From NCBI GenBank assembly GCA_017415715.1, contig JAFQFD010000026.1, forward strand, positions 40,667-104,666: a stretch of DNA of 64,000 nt. The letters are read 5' to 3'. How positions within the stretch are numbered: position 1 is the first letter of the stretch; every line of letters begins with the position of its first letter. The notes beneath the pieces were generated by a model, which saw nothing but the letters and a program-made list of their open reading frames with translations, made no database searches and was not told the origin of the DNA. The position numbers and the translations under genes were made by a program. This document shows, one piece after another, positions 61,340 to 64,000 of the stretch. Origin of the DNA: Bacteroidales bacterium. Lineage in GTDB: Bacteria > Bacteroidota > Bacteroidia > Bacteroidales > UBA932.

Positions 61340-63877
61340 CTATAGGTCATAACCGCAATGAGCAAGGAACCATTCGATGTCCTCTTCGCTGATTCTTGGC
61401 TGCTTCTTGAGGATTTCAGGAAGGTTGCTGTAGTTCTTCATGAACGCTTCTGTGAGCTCATGGGCCTTTTCCGGAGAGTAGAGGAGTGCTTCGTTGACAG
61501 TGCCGAGCATTGCCAGGTCGTCGATCGGGTCTGCATTCGTGCGGAACTTCAGAGCCTCAATGCTGCGGGCCATTCTTCTTGACAGTCCCTTGATGCTGTC
61601 AGCAAGGGCAGGATCAGCGTCATAAGTGATCACGATGACTTTCTCTGTAGCGCAATCAGTCACAGGGACGTCAACTGTGAAGGCGAAGTCATATCCGTCA
61701 TATTCGTATGGAACACTCTGACCATTAACGGTAACAGAGGCAGGAGCGGCAGAAGCGATAACCTTCACCTTGAAGTTTCTCTGGGCAGGCATGCCTTCAT
61801 ATGATCCTGTGCGTGGTGCGATTGTGACAGTTTGAGTGTTGTCGCTCCATTTGCTTGTGATCAGGGTTGTAGCATACTCTGTCGCGTAATTCTTGTCGTT
61901 TCCGGCATCTTCATACATGGTGAAGCATCCGTCTCCGCCAGGGAATATATTCGCATAGATGTCCTCGTCGTTTCCGTTGAGGTTCTGTACCTCGTCTCCA
62001 TAGAAAGGAAGAACGGCGCCGGCCTTTACATAGATTCCATACTCGTCAAGAGCGAAGTGTCTTGTGATGACTTTTCCTCCTTCGAGCATCGCTCCTGTGT
62101 GAAGTTCATACCAGTGTCCTTCAGGAAACCAGATATCCATTGATGCGAATCCGTTCTCTGAAGGCTTTGTGACAGACGCTATGAGCATGTCGTCTCCGAA
62201 CATATACTGGCTGCGGAAGTCATAAGCTTCCTGGCATTCAGGGTAGTCGTAGTAAAGAGGACGGCAGAGCGCGATGCCCTCATCATATCCCTTGCGGGCC
62301 ATTGTATAGATGTACGGTGCCATCTCATAGCGCTGACGTACGGTCTGGCGGATCACGTTGGTATACTCCTCTGCGAAAACCCACGGCTCCTTGTTCAGAG
62401 CGCCGCTCTTTGAGCTGTGTGTACGCATCACAGGGCTGAATCCGCCATACTGCAGCCATCTTGTATACATCTCAGGATCGATGCTGTTGCCAAGATGGCC
62501 TCCGATATCATGGCTCCAATATCCATATAGGACATTGGAAGCTGTTGCTGTGAAATATGGCTGGAACTCGAGAGACTTCCATGTGATGGTCGCGTCTCCT
62601 GAGAAGCCGACCTGATAGCGGTGGTTTCCGAGTCCGCCCCAGCGGTGGTAGAGCAGCGGGCGCTTGTCGCCGTGGCGCTCCATGTCGGTGAAGTAGCAGT
62701 AGTTGATCCACCATGTGTTATGAAGCCTTGTGAGCTTTGTGTCATATACATGCTGCTGCCAGTCAAGCCACCAGAAGTCGACGCCTTCCTTCTGCATAGG
62801 ATGCATCACCTGCTCGAACATGCTGGTCATGAACTCCTTGTCAGAGTTGATCCAGTCGATGCGCTTTGTACCTTCCGGATCCTTGCCGAGACTTTTGGCC
62901 AGGGTAGGGTAGCAGGCTTCCCAATGATCAAATCCGTCAGCCGGATGCAGGTTGAGAGTGACCTTAAGGCCCTCGCTTCTGAGATATTCCATGAACTTCT
63001 CAGGGTTAGGAAAGAGACTCTTGTTCCATGTCCATCCTGTCCATCCGCCACGTCCTTCGTCGGTATAATGCCAGTCCATGTCCACTACGAGCACATCAAG
63101 CGGAATGTCGTATGCGTGGAACTTGTCCACCAGCGTGCGCATCTCCTTGTCGGTGTATGCCCAGTAGCGTGACCACCAGTATCCGAATGTAAAGCGTGGA
63201 GGCAGAGGCATCTTGCCGGCAAATACGGTAAAGTCCTTGAGAGCTGCCTTATAGTCATGTCCATATGCCATGAAATACCAGTCCTGGCACTTCTTGGCAT
63301 CTCTTTCCTTTACCCAAGCCCATTCAGAATCGTCGAAAAGATAGTTCTCAGACTCGTCGATCAGTGTCCAACCGTCCTTTGCCAGAATACCATCCTCGAA
63401 TTGACGGATTTCGCCCTTCTTCATGTCTGACACCCAGGTCTGTGTCTGGACATCTCCGTCAAGGCCGTCAAGCGTACGGAAGGTTCCCTTGAGGTTCTCC
63501 TTCTGTTTCATGCCCGGCTTCCATGTGAAGAATCCGTCTGTCGCCTTGATCTCAAGATTGTCCTTTGTGAACTTTCCTGTACCTTTCTTATATGTGAGAA
63601 CCATCTTGGATGTGGTGATCTCAACCTTCCTGCCTGCGCTGCGGACTTTATATGCAACTTCAGGATAGTCTCTCTCTGACGCTACGAATGATGCCAGATC
63701 GGTGAACCTGCCTTCCGGCTGCCACTCGAGACGGATCACTCCGTCTGTAATCACGGTGAACCTCACCTGATTGTCCTGGTAGGCGACATTATCTTCAGTT
63801 CGGCCGATATCGATTGATGATGCGTATGGACTGATGGAAATCAGAAGGACAGATGCCAGAAGTATGAAGCGGTTCAT
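61340..63877 (-). CDS. GH31 alpha-glucosidase/alpha-xylosidase-like enzyme with DUF5110-type C-terminus, secreted
   Basis: Secreted GH31 enzyme of 845 aa with a signal peptide ending near ASS. N-terminal beta-sandwich (~20-225), then the barrel with FTFGYWWSRYWAY near 229. Nucleophile Asp372 lies in FWWLDWQQHVYD and acid/base Asp428 in GFSGDATITW; SHDIGGHLG is near 454. C-terminal sandwiches include the DUF5110 type (FPGGDGCFTMYEDAGNDKNY), then a helical tail of about 90 residues (KGLSRRMARSIEALK onward) that ordinary GH31 enzymes lack. WLDWQQ instead of W-D-x-x-E suggests a specificity unlike the PA14-bearing GH31 at 35398. It is transcribed alone. Confidence 0.9.
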   Translation of the reverse strand: MNRFILLASVLLISISPYASSIDIGRTEDNVAYQDNQVRFTVITDGVIRLEWQPEGRFTDLASFVASERDYPEVAYKVRSAGRKVEITTSKMVLTYKKGTGKFTKDNLEIKATDGFFTWKPGMKQKENLKGTFRTLDGLDGDVQTQTWVSDMKKGEIRQFEDGILAKDGWTLIDESENYLFDDSEWAWVKERDAKKCQDWYFMAYGHDYKAALKDFTVFAGKMPLPPRFTFGYWWSRYWAYTDKEMRTLVDKFHAYDIPLDVLVVDMDWHYTDEGRGGWTGWTWNKSLFPNPEKFMEYLRSEGLKVTLNLHPADGFDHWEACYPTLAKSLGKDPEGTKRIDWINSDKEFMTSMFEQVMHPMQKEGVDFWWLDWQQHVYDTKLTRLHNTWWINYCYFTDMERHGDKRPLLYHRWGGLGNHRYQVGFSGDATITWKSLEFQPYFTATASNVLYGYWSHDIGGHLGNSIDPEMYTRWLQYGGFSPVMRTHSSKSGALNKEPWVFAEEYTNVIRQTVRQRYEMAPYIYTMARKGYDEGIALCRPLYYDYPECQEAYDFRSQYMFGDDMLIASVTKPSENGFASMDIWFPEGHWYELHTGAMLEGGKVITRHFALDEYGIYVKAGAVLPFYGDEVQNLNGNDEDIYANIFPGGDGCFTMYEDAGNDKNYATEYATTLITSKWSDNTQTVTIAPRTGSYEGMPAQRNFKVKVIASAAPASVTVNGQSVPYEYDGYDFAFTVDVPVTDCATEKVIVITYDADPALADSIKGLSRRMARSIEALKFRTNADPIDDLAMLGTVNEALLYSPEKAHELTEAFMKNYSNLPEILKKQPRISEEDIEWFLAHCGYDL

Positions 63878-63903
63878 AAGGTGTCAGTTTTGGGGTTGGA
63901 TTG

Positions 63904-63933
63904 CTAAGGTAGGAAAAATTTTCCATTAGCAAA
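63904..63933 (-). promoter_or_regulatory. Possible promoter of the second GH31 gene
   Basis: On the minus strand TTTG (63933-63930) and TACCTTAG (63911-63904) are spaced by 18 nt; the -7 box differs from TAnnTTTG at one base. Nothing else is supported between 63934 and 64000. Confidence 0.35.
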
Positions 63934-64000
63934 CATCTCTGTGTAAAACAGAAGTGGTGGATCTGAAACCTGACGACATTGCAGAAGCGGGCCGGAGTCA

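Noticed and set aside
63951-64000. Short open stretch on the plus strand after the second GH31 gene
   Set aside because: No convincing start codon and too short at the window edge to call a gene.

Overview
This window looks like chromosome from a gut or rumen Bacteroidales bacterium (Bacteroidota). Four things point there. Many genes are preceded by the Bacteroidota -7 promoter box TAnnTTTG. Leaders are A-rich and lack Shine-Dalgarno sequences. There are many lipoprotein signal peptides, and several families are common in the phylum (DUF4886, DUF2807, GH35 with DUF5597, a small winged-helix protein, Nudix-type sugar regulators). The xylanase operon has the same gene content as the xyn cluster described in Prevotella. 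I see no phage, insertion sequence, CRISPR array or plasmid function.

Layout. 2-7888 (+): a 5'-truncated glycan-related protein, then GH20, GH2 and GH127-type lipoproteins in one tight transcription unit. 7895-20361: mostly housekeeping and envelope genes. These are a YqaA-type membrane protein with tadA, a membrane M28 peptidase, a DUF4886 protein, an esterase, a DUF5714 protein, dnaK, an RluA-type pseudouridine synthase, a phosphoesterase, a small winged-helix protein, an S1/P1 nuclease, tRNA-Gly(CCC), and an ECF-like sigma factor with a HELTH-motif membrane protein followed by an M23 peptidase. 20374-27435 (-): a xylan operon (esterase, GPH symporter, GH10, cytoplasmic GH43, GH67). 27607-33753 (+): transketolase, a GH10 with an inserted carbohydrate-binding domain, GH35 and an HdeD-like protein. 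33748-35292 (-): GH51. 35398-44548 (+): GH31 with PA14, GH43, uxuA, an SDR mannonate oxidoreductase and GH2. 44553-49795 (+): a Nudix-type regulator, xylB, xylA and a XylE-type transporter. 51194-59215: kdgK, KDPG aldolase and a hexuronate transporter (+), uxaC (-), uxaB and uxaA (+). 59252-61111 (-): ECF sigma factor, putative anti-sigma factor and a DUF2807 protein. 61340-63877 (-): a second GH31.

Together the genes describe a nearly complete route for glucuronoarabinoxylan and related hemicelluloses. Backbone cleavage is by GH10, side-chain removal by GH67, GH51, GH43, GH31 and an esterase. Uptake is by inner-membrane symporters. Xylose is converted to xylulose-5-phosphate (XylA, XylB) and enters the pentose phosphate pathway (Tkt). 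Glucuronate and galacturonate are isomerised by UxaC, pass through mannonate (SDR, UxuA) or altronate (UxaB, UxaA) to 2-keto-3-deoxygluconate, then through KdgK and KDPG aldolase to pyruvate and glyceraldehyde-3-phosphate. No SusC/SusD pair lies in the window, so outer-membrane uptake must be encoded elsewhere.

The least explained features are these: (i) an ECF-like sigma factor co-transcribed with a predicted M50-like membrane protein, sharing a promoter motif with the next gene, an M23 peptidase; (ii) an 84-bp tandem repeat with three hairpins per unit between the hexuronate transporter and uxaC; (iii) a sigma-54-like promoter with an upstream palindrome before dnaK; (iv) promoter boxes only 4 nt before the start codons of the xylan operon and the pseudouridine synthase gene, which predicts leaderless mRNAs. 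All assignments come from reading the sequence; no database search was run.
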